A stretch of 13,871 bases of DNA from an uncultured delta proteobacterium (lineage in GTDB: Bacteria; Myxococcota_A; Polyangia; Polyangiales; Polyangiaceae), in assembly GCA_903858055.1 (NCBI GenBank), contig CAIOHM010000404.1, forward strand, positions 1 to 13,871. Reading direction: 5' to 3'. Positions 6,091 to 12,898 of this stretch are shown here, one piece after another. Below the pieces are notes generated by a model, which searched no databases, was not told the DNA's origin, and saw nothing but the letters and a program-made list of their open reading frames with translations. Positions within the stretch are counted from its first letter, which is position 1. Every line of letters begins with the position of its first letter. A program made the position numbers and the translations under genes.

Positions 6091-6468
6091 ATGTCGACTT
6101 GGGAGACGTTCAAGAAGGGCTTCGACGGCTGGGAGAACTCCACGGCCAAGGTGCTCGAGCGCGTGCTGAAGAGCCCTTCGTTCGTGGGCCCCTCGGGCAG
6201 CGCGCTCTCGGCGTACATGCGCGCCAAGGCGAAGAGCGAGGCGACGAAGACCCAGCTCTGGGGCGACGTCGGCGTCGCGACGAAGCTCGATCAAGAGCGC
6301 ACGCTGCACCTGCTCCACCGCCTCGAGTCAAAAATGCTCGACCTCGAAGAGCGCATGGAGGTGCTCGTGCAGAAGCTCGACGCCAGCGAGGCACGCCTCG
6401 CCGCCCACGCACCACGCGAAGGCGCGAGCCCCGACCCCGCCGCCGCCCCCAAGCGCACCAAGAAGTGA
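6091..6468 (+). CDS. short PhaE-like PHA synthase partner protein
   Basis: This 125-residue, helical, cytoplasmic-looking protein has an N-terminal segment WENSTAKVLERVLKSPSF. After SGSALSAYMRAKAKSEATK comes a coiled coil at about 66-104 (LDQERTLHLLHRLESKMLDL and onward), and it ends in a disordered Ala/Pro/Lys tail. This resembles the C-terminal part of PhaE, the second subunit of class III PHA synthases, whose conserved end also forms a helix after a (Thr/Arg)-x-x-(Asp/Glu) segment. PhaE is usually about 300-400 residues, so this would be a minimal version; a phasin-like coat protein is the alternative. The ATG at 6091 has GGGAG 9 nt upstream; a GTG at 6046 overlapping the previous stop is less likely. 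It lies two genes before phaC. Confidence 0.62.
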   Translation: MSTWETFKKGFDGWENSTAKVLERVLKSPSFVGPSGSALSAYMRAKAKSEATKTQLWGDVGVATKLDQERTLHLLHRLESKMLDLEERMEVLVQKLDASEARLAAHAPREGASPDPAAAPKRTKK

Positions 6469-6489
6469 CCCGTCGCCGAGAGAACCGCC

Positions 6490-8220
6490 ATGTCCCGTGA
6501 TTCCGAACTCACCTTCGCTCCCCGCGTCGTCTTCGACGCGCTCCCCGAAATGGCCTCGCGCCCGCGCTTCATGGTGCCCGAGGGCAAGGGTCGCTGGTCC
6601 GTCGTGACCTGGGCCGACTTCGCGAGCCGCATTCGCCGCGCGGCGTGCTTCCTCGCCGAGCGCGGGCTGCGCATGGGCGATCGCGCCTGCATCTTCGCGC
6701 CGAACTCGGTCGAGTGGGGCGCGGCGGCGCTGGGCATTCAAGCGGCGGGCGGTGTCATGGTGCCGATTTACGCCTCGAACACCGCCGAACAGATGGCGTA
6801 CGTGGTGGACCACTCCGACGCCGAGTTCGTCTTCGTGGGCAGCGCGCCGCTCCTCGAGCGCACGATCGAAGCCTGCGCGAACACGCCGAAGGTGAAGCAC
6901 ATCGTCTACCTCGGGCCCGAGGCGGAGGTCGCCGCAGCCGTGAAGCGCGCGTCGTCACGCATGCGCAGCCTCGACGATGCGCTCGCGGTCTACGCGCGCG
7001 TTTTGCCTTGGGATCGCGCGCTCGCCGAGGGTCAGCTCGCCGACGAGCTCCGCCCCGCACGCTTCGAAGAGCGCATGAGCGGTCTCACGCTCGATGGCGC
7101 CGGCGTCATGCTCTACACCTCGGGCACGAGCGGCCCGCCGAAGGGTGTACCCCTCACGCATCGCAACGTGGGCACCAACGGCGTCGACTGGCTCGCGATC
7201 TATGGAGCCGCGGTGCCCGCGAGTGCCGTCGACCTCCTCTGGCTCCCCATGAGCCACATCTTCGGCTTCGGCGAGCTCTGCCTCGGCAACACGCTCCGCT
7301 TCACCACGTACATGAGCGACCCGAAGTCCCTCTACGACCACCTCAAGGAGGTGCAGCCGCAGGTGTTCATGAGCGTGCCGCAGGTCTGGGAGAAGCTCGC
7401 CTCTTCCGCCTCCGGGTTCGGCACCGCCGAGGAGCGCCGCGCGAAGCTCGCCGAGGTCACGGGCGGCAAGATCGCCTTCGGGCTCTCGGGCGGCGCGGGC
7501 CTCAAGCGCGAGGTGAAGGAGTTCTTCAAGGAGACGGCCAACCTCGCGATCATGGAGGGCTACGGCCTCACCGAATGCAGCCCCACGCTCACCTTGAACC
7601 GCCCCGAGGCGTACCGCTTCGACACCGTGGGCAAGGTGCTCCCCTCGGTGGAGCTCGCGCTCGCCGAAGACGGCGAGATCATGGCGCGCGGCCCCTCCAT
7701 CTTCCGCGGCTACCACAAGGACGAAGCGGCCACGCGCGAGGCCTTCACGGCGGACGGCTGGTTCAAGACCGGTGACATCGGGCGCTTCACCGACGACGGC
7801 TTCCTGCAAATCGTCGACCGCAAGAAGGACATCCTCGTGACCGCCGGCGGCAAGAACGTCGCGCCCGCGAACGTGGAGCAGCTCTTCGCGAGCGACGCGC
7901 TCATCGCCCACGCGGTCGTCTACGGCGAGGGGAAAAAGTACCTCGTGGCGGGCTTCTGGCTGAACCCGCCGATGCCCGAAGATCCCGAGGAGCTCCGCGG
8001 CCTCGCGGGTCAGGCACGCGTCGACGCGGCACGGCGTTTCGTGCAAGCGAAGGTCGACGCCGCCAACGAGCGCGTGGCGCACCACGAGAGCATCAAGACC
8101 TTCCACGTCTTCGAGAAGCCGCTCACGATCGAAGCCGGCTTCCTCACGCCGACGCTGAAGATCCGCCGCAAGGCGATCGTGAACGCGTTCCGCGACGACT
8201 TCGAGAGGCTCTACTCGTGA
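6490..8220 (+). CDS. AMP-forming long-chain acyl-CoA synthetase
   Basis: It activates a carboxylic acid, probably a fatty or hydroxy-fatty acid, to its CoA thioester via an acyl-adenylate. The 576-residue protein has all core motifs of the ANL superfamily. These are the P-loop YTSGTSGPPKG (209-219), EGYGLTE (356-362), the TGD motif in WFKTGDIG (427-429), the hinge region DRKKDILVTAGGKNVAP (443-459), and the catalytic lysine Lys557 in TPTLKIRRK. Length and the LTPTLKIRRK ending fit the FAA1/FadD15-type long-chain group rather than acetyl-CoA synthetase. It has no signal peptide. It starts 21 nt after the PhaE-like gene with GAGAG upstream, and its stop overlaps the GTG of phaC, so supply of acyl-CoA and polymerisation are translationally coupled. 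Chain-length preference cannot be read from sequence. Confidence 0.94.
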   Translation: MSRDSELTFAPRVVFDALPEMASRPRFMVPEGKGRWSVVTWADFASRIRRAACFLAERGLRMGDRACIFAPNSVEWGAAALGIQAAGGVMVPIYASNTAEQMAYVVDHSDAEFVFVGSAPLLERTIEACANTPKVKHIVYLGPEAEVAAAVKRASSRMRSLDDALAVYARVLPWDRALAEGQLADELRPARFEERMSGLTLDGAGVMLYTSGTSGPPKGVPLTHRNVGTNGVDWLAIYGAAVPASAVDLLWLPMSHIFGFGELCLGNTLRFTTYMSDPKSLYDHLKEVQPQVFMSVPQVWEKLASSASGFGTAEERRAKLAEVTGGKIAFGLSGGAGLKREVKEFFKETANLAIMEGYGLTECSPTLTLNRPEAYRFDTVGKVLPSVELALAEDGEIMARGPSIFRGYHKDEAATREAFTADGWFKTGDIGRFTDDGFLQIVDRKKDILVTAGGKNVAPANVEQLFASDALIAHAVVYGEGKKYLVAGFWLNPPMPEDPEELRGLAGQARVDAARRFVQAKVDAANERVAHHESIKTFHVFEKPLTIEAGFLTPTLKIRRKAIVNAFRDDFERLYS

Positions 8221-9245
8221 GCCGCCTCGCCGCGGTCTCGCGCCTCGTGCGGCGCGGTTTGCCCGCCGTGGGTTCGACGCCCGCGGACGTGGTGCACCGC
8301 GAGAACAAGCTCGCGCTGCTCCGCTACAAGGCGCGCCCGAGCGGCCTCACCTTCCGCACGCCGGTGGTGCTCGTCCCCTCGCTCATCAACCGCCACTACG
8401 TGCTCGACCTCATGCCCGGAAAGAGCCTCGTCGCGTGGCTCGTCGACCGCGGCCACGACGTCTACTGCATCGACTGGGGCACGCCCTCGCACGAAGATCG
8501 CTGGATCGACCTCGACACGATCTTCGACCGCTACGTGCACCACGCCGTGCGCGCCGCCGTGAAGACCTCGGGGGTAGAGAAGGTCCATACGCTCGGCTAC
8601 TGCATGGGCGGCCTCATGACCCTCGTGCACGCGTCGCTCCACCCGAACGAGGTCGCGTCGACGACCACCCTCGCCACCCCCGTGCGCTTCGAGGGCGACG
8701 ACGGCTCGCTGCTCGGCGCGTGGACGAGCTCGCCCACCTTCGACGTGCAGGCACTCGTGCGCGCGACCGGCGTCGTACCGTGGCAGCTGCTCCAGTCGGC
8801 CTTTCAGATGCTGCGACCGACGATGAACCTCTCGAAGGCCGTGCACTTCATCGACAAGATGGAGGACGACCCGTTCGTCGACGGCTTCCTCGCGCTCGAG
8901 ACCTGGGGCAACGACAACGTGGGGCTCCCCGGCGCGTTCTACGAGCAGTACCTCCGCGACCTCTACCGCGGCGACAAGCTCGCGCGCGGCGAGCTCGTGG
9001 TGAGCGGGCGCAAGGTCGATCTCGGCTCGCTCGCCATGCCGATCCACTGCGTCAGCTTCCAGCACGACTCGATTGTCCCCGCGGCGAGCGCGCAGGAGCT
9101 CGTGACCCTCGCGGGTTCCGCGGACAAGGTCGGCACGCACTTGCCCGGCGGGCACGTGGGCGCGGTGGTTGCGAAGAGCGCCGCCGAGCGCCTCTGGCCG
9201 AAGCTCGCGACCTTTTGGGAGCAGCGCGATCACGCCGGGACGTGA
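8217..9245 (+). CDS. phaC: poly(3-hydroxyalkanoate) synthase, class III-like PhaC subunit
   Basis: It polymerises hydroxyacyl-CoA to PHA with release of CoA at the granule surface. The 342-residue length matches class III/IV PhaC (about 350-370) and not the longer class I/II enzymes. The lipase-like box LGYCMGG holds catalytic Cys129. Asp284 (QHDSIVP) and His313 (PGGHVGA) complete the triad, with spacing close to that of the class III enzyme of Allochromatium (Cys149/Asp302/His331, from memory). Typical segments VVLVPSLINRHYVLDLMPGK (50-69) and DVYCIDWGTPS are present. GTG start, overlapping the acyl-CoA synthetase stop (GTGA). Class III PhaC needs a second subunit; the PhaE-like protein two genes upstream is the candidate. 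Some PhaC homologues act on other substrates, so granule formation is inferred from the phasin and PhaR genes nearby. Confidence 0.9.
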   Translation: MSRLAAVSRLVRRGLPAVGSTPADVVHRENKLALLRYKARPSGLTFRTPVVLVPSLINRHYVLDLMPGKSLVAWLVDRGHDVYCIDWGTPSHEDRWIDLDTIFDRYVHHAVRAAVKTSGVEKVHTLGYCMGGLMTLVHASLHPNEVASTTTLATPVRFEGDDGSLLGAWTSSPTFDVQALVRATGVVPWQLLQSAFQMLRPTMNLSKAVHFIDKMEDDPFVDGFLALETWGNDNVGLPGAFYEQYLRDLYRGDKLARGELVVSGRKVDLGSLAMPIHCVSFQHDSIVPAASAQELVTLAGSADKVGTHLPGGHVGAVVAKSAAERLWPKLATFWEQRDHAGT

Positions 9246-9258
9246 GGCCTATCGCCCC

Positions 9259-9284
9259 GGGCCGCGGAGCGTATGCTCCGGCCC
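9259..9284 (+). promoter_or_regulatory. hairpin covering the carbonic anhydrase start region
   Basis: GGGCC-gc-GGAGC, loop GTAT, GCTCC-GGCCC forms a 10-bp GC stem with a 2-nt bulge, 13 nt after the phaC stop. It has no U tract. It contains the only GGAG ribosome site and the ATG at 9273 and ends directly before the ATG at 9285. It could limit translation of the carbonic anhydrase or mark the 3' end of the phaC mRNA. Confidence 0.45.
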
Positions 9285-10040
9285 ATGTGTGACCTCCACG
9301 ACGAATCCACCCCCTGCACGACGCGCCGCGAAGCCTTGACCACCCTTCGCACCGGCGCCCTCCTCGGCGCGCTCGGCGCGTTGTTCACGTCGAACGCCGC
9401 GGAGGCCGCGCCGGCCGGTCCTGCGCTCTCGAAGAGCCAGCAAGCGGCCATGACCGCCGACGAGATCCTCGCGATGATGAAGCGCGGCAACGAGCGCTTC
9501 CGCGCAGGAAAAACCCACGCCCACAACGAGCTCCGCGAGCAGCGCGAGGCGACGGTCGCAGGCCAGTACCCCGCCGCGATGCTCCTCTCGTGCATGGACT
9601 CGCGCGCCCCGGCCGAGGTCATCATGGACCTGCGCGTCGGCGACATCTTCAACGCGCGCGTGGCTGGCAACGTGATCAACGAAGACATGCTCGGCAGCAT
9701 GGAGTTCGCGTGCAAGGTCGCGGGCTCCAAGGTCATCGTCGTCATGGGTCACACCCGCTGCGGCGCCGTGAAGGGCACCATCGCGGGCGCGAAGCTCGGG
9801 CACCTCACCGGGCTCCTCGAGCGCATTCGCCCGGCCATCGACGCGACCACGTTCACGGGCGAGCGCACGGCGGAGAACTACGCCTTCGTCGACGCGGTTG
9901 CCGAGAAGCACGTCGCGCTCACGGTGGCGTCGATCACCGAACGGAGCACGGTCCTCGCCGAGCTCGTACGCGCGGGCACGATCAAGGTGGTCGGCGCGAT
10001 GTACGATCTCGAGAGCGGCGCGCTTCGCTTCCTCGCCTGA
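9273..10040 (+). CDS. exported beta-class carbonic anhydrase with Tat-like signal
   Basis: It interconverts CO2 and bicarbonate. Zinc ligands of the beta class are complete: Cys107 and Asp109/Arg111 in SCMDSRAP, then His160 and Cys163 in GHTRCGAV. The N terminus carries a signal TTRREALTTLRTGALLGALG ending near AEA-AP (residue 46). Its Arg-Arg followed by a hydrophobic stretch suggests Tat export of the folded, metal-loaded enzyme. Two starts are possible, 9273 (255 aa, GGAG only 3 nt upstream) and 9285 (251 aa, GGAG 15 nt upstream); both lie at the hairpin 9259-9284. It begins 27 nt after phaC and may be the last gene of that transcript or independently expressed. Most beta carbonic anhydrases are cytoplasmic, so the signal is worth noting. 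Confidence 0.91.
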   Translation: MLRPMCDLHDESTPCTTRREALTTLRTGALLGALGALFTSNAAEAAPAGPALSKSQQAAMTADEILAMMKRGNERFRAGKTHAHNELREQREATVAGQYPAAMLLSCMDSRAPAEVIMDLRVGDIFNARVAGNVINEDMLGSMEFACKVAGSKVIVVMGHTRCGAVKGTIAGAKLGHLTGLLERIRPAIDATTFTGERTAENYAFVDAVAEKHVALTVASITERSTVLAELVRAGTIKVVGAMYDLESGALRFLA

Positions 10041-10066
10041 ACGCACAGGACCGGCGCGGGCCCCGC

Positions 10067-10690
10067 TCAGGCCTCGCGCGTCCGCGACACCCGCGCTTTG
10101 TGCGCGCTCTTCGCGGCGCGCGCGGTGAAGAGGTCGAGCACGTCGCACTTGAGCGCCTGCGCGAGGGTCTCGAGCGTGAGCGTGGTCGGCGCGTGGCGTC
10201 CGCTCTCGACGCTTTGAATCGCAGACAACGAGAGCCCCGCCGCTGAAGCAAGCTCGCGCTGCGTGAGGCGACCATGGCGACGGAAGGCCGCGACCGCGAG
10301 CCCGAGCGCGCGGTGCAAGGGCTCGTCCGAAGGAACTCCATGTCCGTCCATCGCCGGTTCCGCGTGGGCCGCCTGGGCGCGTCCCTTGGTCGCCGTGGCC
10401 GCTCCGTCTTCCAACATGAGCGCCCGCTCGACCTGCGCGAGGAGGTCCGACGGCAGCCGCTCGAGACCCGTCGCCAACGCCACGAGCGTCTCGAAGGTCA
10501 CGTTGGCCTGGCCGCGCTCGATGCGGCGCACTTGTCGGGCGTCCACGCCCATGCGCCCGGCAAGCTGCTCGACGCCGAGATCGAGCTCCCGACGGCGCCC
10601 GAGGCAGACCTCCCCGAGCGCACGCAAGGCCACCGGCGTGCTGAAGGGGCGACGCGCAAGCGGTTCGGGTGGGCGACGAGGTGGAGCCAC
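10067..10690 (-). CDS. transcriptional regulator with two XRE-type helix-turn-helix domains
   Basis: The 207-residue protein has two separate HTH_3 (Cro/CI) domains. The first, about 30-85, contains LGVEQLAGRMGVDARQVRRI and ERGQANVTFETLVALATGL. The second, about 128-190, contains LTQRELASAAGLSLSAIQSV and ESGRHAPTTLTLETLAQAL. A short Ala-rich linker (96-120) joins them, and the C terminus is basic. Having two DNA-binding domains and no sensor domain is unusual and suggests binding to paired half-sites as a monomer. The start is a GTG at 10688-10690 with only a weak AGG upstream; in-frame alternatives are not better. It converges with the carbonic anhydrase (26-bp gap) and is divergent from speA, so it may control itself and speA. 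Confidence 0.88.
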   Translation of the reverse strand: MAPPRRPPEPLARRPFSTPVALRALGEVCLGRRRELDLGVEQLAGRMGVDARQVRRIERGQANVTFETLVALATGLERLPSDLLAQVERALMLEDGAATATKGRAQAAHAEPAMDGHGVPSDEPLHRALGLAVAAFRRHGRLTQRELASAAGLSLSAIQSVESGRHAPTTLTLETLAQALKCDVLDLFTARAAKSAHKARVSRTREA

Positions 10691-10700
10691 GAACGGTACC

Positions 10701-10714
10701 TAAGGCGATACTTA
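10701..10714. promoter_or_regulatory. TAAG-N6-CTTA inverted repeat, candidate operator
   Basis: TAAGGCGATACTTA is a perfect 4-bp inverted repeat in a rare A/T-rich spot, 11 bp before the GTG of the tandem-XRE regulator and within its likely leader or promoter. Autoregulation by the adjacent regulator is the simplest reading. No convincing -35/-10 pair could be set beside it. Confidence 0.35.
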
Positions 10715-10751
10715 TGGTGAACGCGAGACCCGCAGTGTCCGACGTTGCCTC

Positions 10752-10765
10752 GAACCTTCACGTTC
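10752..10765. promoter_or_regulatory. GAAC-N6-GTTC inverted repeat
   Basis: GAAC (10752-10755) and GTTC (10762-10765) flank CTTCAC, and are themselves nested within CGTTG (10743) and CAACG (10765). It lies in the middle of the divergent XRE/speA region. The spacing does not fit a standard LexA box. Confidence 0.3.
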
Positions 10766-10789
10766 AACGCTTCCGGTTGGCACATCTGC

Positions 10790-10825
10790 GTCACGAGGCG
10801 CCCCGTGTGACGGCGCCGTGACGGG
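10790..10825. promoter_or_regulatory. GTCAC/GTGAC repeat cluster and CCCGT/ACGGG palindrome upstream of speA
   Basis: GTCAC at 10790-10794 is followed by GTGAC at 10807-10811 and 10818-10822, the last two exactly 11 bp (one helical turn) apart. The same stretch contains the perfect palindrome ACGGCGCCGT (10810-10819) flanked by CCCGT (10802-10806) and ACGGG (10821-10825). It could bind the adjacent regulator or fold as RNA. It lies about 165-200 bp before the speA start; I found no good sigma-70 promoter next to it. Confidence 0.3.
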
Positions 10826-10860
10826 TCCGCTCGGGTACTGAACGCGCTTCACCCTGGGAT

Positions 10861-10910
10861 CCGCCAAGGTTGCGCGATGCATGGAAGGCCTTGCGGAGAC
10901 CGGCGCAAGG
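10861..10910 (+). promoter_or_regulatory. speA leader with two mutually exclusive hairpins
   Basis: The segment CCTTGCGG at 10889-10896 can pair upstream with CCGC(C)AAGG at 10861-10869 (8 bp, one bulge). It can also pair downstream with CGCAAGG at 10904-10910 (7 bp, 8-nt loop). Both cannot form together. This is the arrangement seen in attenuators and small-molecule leaders, but there is no U tract and the ribosome site lies 70-80 nt further on. The shared segment is also a copy of the CTTGCGGAG repeat. Confidence 0.3.
10890..10898 (+). repeat. CTTGCGGAG copy 2 (speA leader)
   Basis: Within the 12-mer GGCCTTGCGGAG at 10887-10898, which is identical to 13702-13713 on the far side of the speA operon. 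Confidence 0.5.
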
Positions 10911-10990
10911 TGAGACACCCCCGCCCGCCGGCGTCTTCGTGACGCGGCGCGCATCGACCCGCAACCCATCGCCCCCGAGACCGAAGCACC

Positions 10991-12898
10991 ATGGCGAACG
11001 ACGCACCCTGGAGCGTTTCCAAGAGCGCGGAGCTCTACCAAATTCGCGGCTGGGGAGAGCCGTACTACGTGGCCGGCGAGAGCGGGCAGGTCGAGGTTCA
11101 CCCGAACCCGAACGTGGACCGCAAGGTCAACCTCTTCGAGCTCGTGAAGGACCTGCGCGGCCGCGGCCTCGAGCTCCCGCTGCTGATTCGCTTCTCGGAC
11201 ATCCTCGCGGACCGCATCAAGCGCATCAACGAGAGCTTCGCGAAGGCGATTGCAGAGTACAACTACCCCGGCGTGTACCGCGGCGTGTACCCGGTGAAAG
11301 TCAACCAGCAGCGACACCTCGTCGAGGAGGTCGTCGAGTTCGGTCGCCCCTGGCAGTTCGGCCTCGAGGCCGGCTCGAAGCCCGAGCTCCTCATCGCGCT
11401 CTCGGCCATGCAGGACACCGGCGGCCTCATCCTCTGCAACGGCTACAAGGACTACAAGTACATCGAGACCGCGGTGCTCGCGCAGCGCTTCGGCAAGACC
11501 GTGATCGTCACGCTCGAGCGCATCGAAGAGCTCGACATCATCCTGAAGGTCTCGGAGCAAACGGGCCTCCGCCCGCTCATCGGCGTGCGCGCCAAGCTCA
11601 CCGCGAAGGGTGTCGGCCGCTGGGCGGACTCGGCGGGCGAGCGCGCGAAGTTCGGCCTCACGAGCTCGGAGATCATCACGGTCGTCGACCGCCTCGCCGA
11701 GCGCAACATGCTGGATTGCCTCCAGCTCCTGCACTTCCACATCGGTTCGCAGATCTCGAGCATCATCCCGATCAAGAACGCGATGCAGGAGGCCTCGCAG
11801 ATCTTCGTCGAGCTCGCGAAGATGGGCGCGGGCATGAAGTACCTCGACGTCGGCGGCGGCCTCGCGGTCGACTACGACGGCTCGAAGACCGACTTCCACG
11901 CCTCGAAGAACTACAACATCGAGGAATACGCGAACGATATCGTGTATGCGATCAAGGAAGCCTGCGAGAAGTCGAAGGTCCCGTGCCCGACGATCGTGAG
12001 CGAGTCGGGCCGCGCCATCGCCGCGCACCAGTCCGTGCTCCTCTTCGAGGTCGTCGGCACGAGCGACGTGGTCTCGATCCAACTCGGTGATCTTCAGCCG
12101 AATGCGCACCCGCTCATCAAGGGGCTCCACGAGACCTACGCGGGCATCGCGCTCAAGAACGTGCAGGAGGCGTGGCACGACGCGCTCCAGGCGAAGGACG
12201 AGGCCATCTCGCTCTTCAAGTTCGGCTACATCTCGCTGCGCGATCGCGCCGAGGTCGAGCGCCTCTTCTGGTGCTGCGCGCGCAAGGTCGGCCAGCAGCT
12301 GAAGCGCATGCGCTTCGTGCCCGAGGAGCTCCGCGACCTCGAGAAGATCCTCGCGAGCATCTACTATTGCAACTTCAGCGTCTTCCAGTCGGCGCCGGAC
12401 TGCTGGGCCATCGATCAGCTCTTCCCGATCATGCCCATTCACCGCCTCGACGAAGAGCCCACCGTGCGCGCCACGCTCGCGGACCTCACCTGCGACTCGG
12501 ACGGCGCCATCAACGACTTCATCGACCGCGACGACATCAAGCACGTGCTCGAGGTCCACGACGTGAAGGACACGGAGCCCTACGTCATGGGCATGTTCCT
12601 GAACGGCGCTTACCAGGAGATCCTCGGCGACCTCCACAACCTCTTCGGCGACACCAACACGGTCCACGTGCGCCTCTCGGAGAGCGGGTACCACGTGAGC
12701 CACGTCGTCAAGGGCGACAGCGTGAGCGAGGTCCTCCACTACGTGCAGTATGCACCGGAGAACATGGTCGAGAAGGTGCGCATGCAAGCCGAGCGCGCCC
12801 TCGGAGCTGGCGAGATCACCATCCCGCAGATGCGCCTCCTCATGCGCAACTACGAGGAAGGGCTCGCGAACTACACCTACCTGACCGTCGACGAGTGA
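10991..12898 (+). CDS. speA: biosynthetic arginine decarboxylase SpeA
   Basis: A PLP enzyme of fold type III that converts arginine to agmatine and CO2, the first step of polyamine synthesis (EC 4.1.1.19). The 635-residue length is normal for SpeA. Lys103 in GVYPVKVNQQ is the PLP-binding lysine. HFHIGSQ (248-254), DVGGGLAVDYDGS (286-298) and SESGRAI (337-343) are the PLP-phosphate and barrel motifs. QSAPDCWAIDQLFPIMPIHR (466-485) provides the cysteine donated across the dimer, and TCDSDG (500-505) the substrate acid. The ATG at 10991 has only a weak upstream ribosome site, and the leader is long and structured. The downstream gene overlaps its stop. Agmatinase or agmatine deiminase genes are not in the window, so the rest of the pathway must lie elsewhere. 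Confidence 0.97.
   Translation: MANDAPWSVSKSAELYQIRGWGEPYYVAGESGQVEVHPNPNVDRKVNLFELVKDLRGRGLELPLLIRFSDILADRIKRINESFAKAIAEYNYPGVYRGVYPVKVNQQRHLVEEVVEFGRPWQFGLEAGSKPELLIALSAMQDTGGLILCNGYKDYKYIETAVLAQRFGKTVIVTLERIEELDIILKVSEQTGLRPLIGVRAKLTAKGVGRWADSAGERAKFGLTSSEIITVVDRLAERNMLDCLQLLHFHIGSQISSIIPIKNAMQEASQIFVELAKMGAGMKYLDVGGGLAVDYDGSKTDFHASKNYNIEEYANDIVYAIKEACEKSKVPCPTIVSESGRAIAAHQSVLLFEVVGTSDVVSIQLGDLQPNAHPLIKGLHETYAGIALKNVQEAWHDALQAKDEAISLFKFGYISLRDRAEVERLFWCCARKVGQQLKRMRFVPEELRDLEKILASIYYCNFSVFQSAPDCWAIDQLFPIMPIHRLDEEPTVRATLADLTCDSDGAINDFIDRDDIKHVLEVHDVKDTEPYVMGMFLNGAYQEILGDLHNLFGDTNTVHVRLSESGYHVSHVVKGDSVSEVLHYVQYAPENMVEKVRMQAERALGAGEITIPQMRLLMRNYEEGLANYTYLTVDE

Noticed and set aside
10041..10066. 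GCGGGCCCCGC as a bidirectional terminator between the carbonic anhydrase and XRE genes
   Set aside because: It is palindromic but leaves no loop, and no T tract is present on either strand.
10752..10765. GAAC-N6-GTTC as a LexA/SOS box
   Set aside because: The spacer is 6 bp rather than the 4 bp of the GAAC-N4-GTTC type, and neither neighbour is an SOS gene.
10778..10796. TTGGCACATCTGCGTCA as a sigma-54 promoter for speA
   Set aside because: The -24 GG element fits but GC is not at the required -12 spacing.
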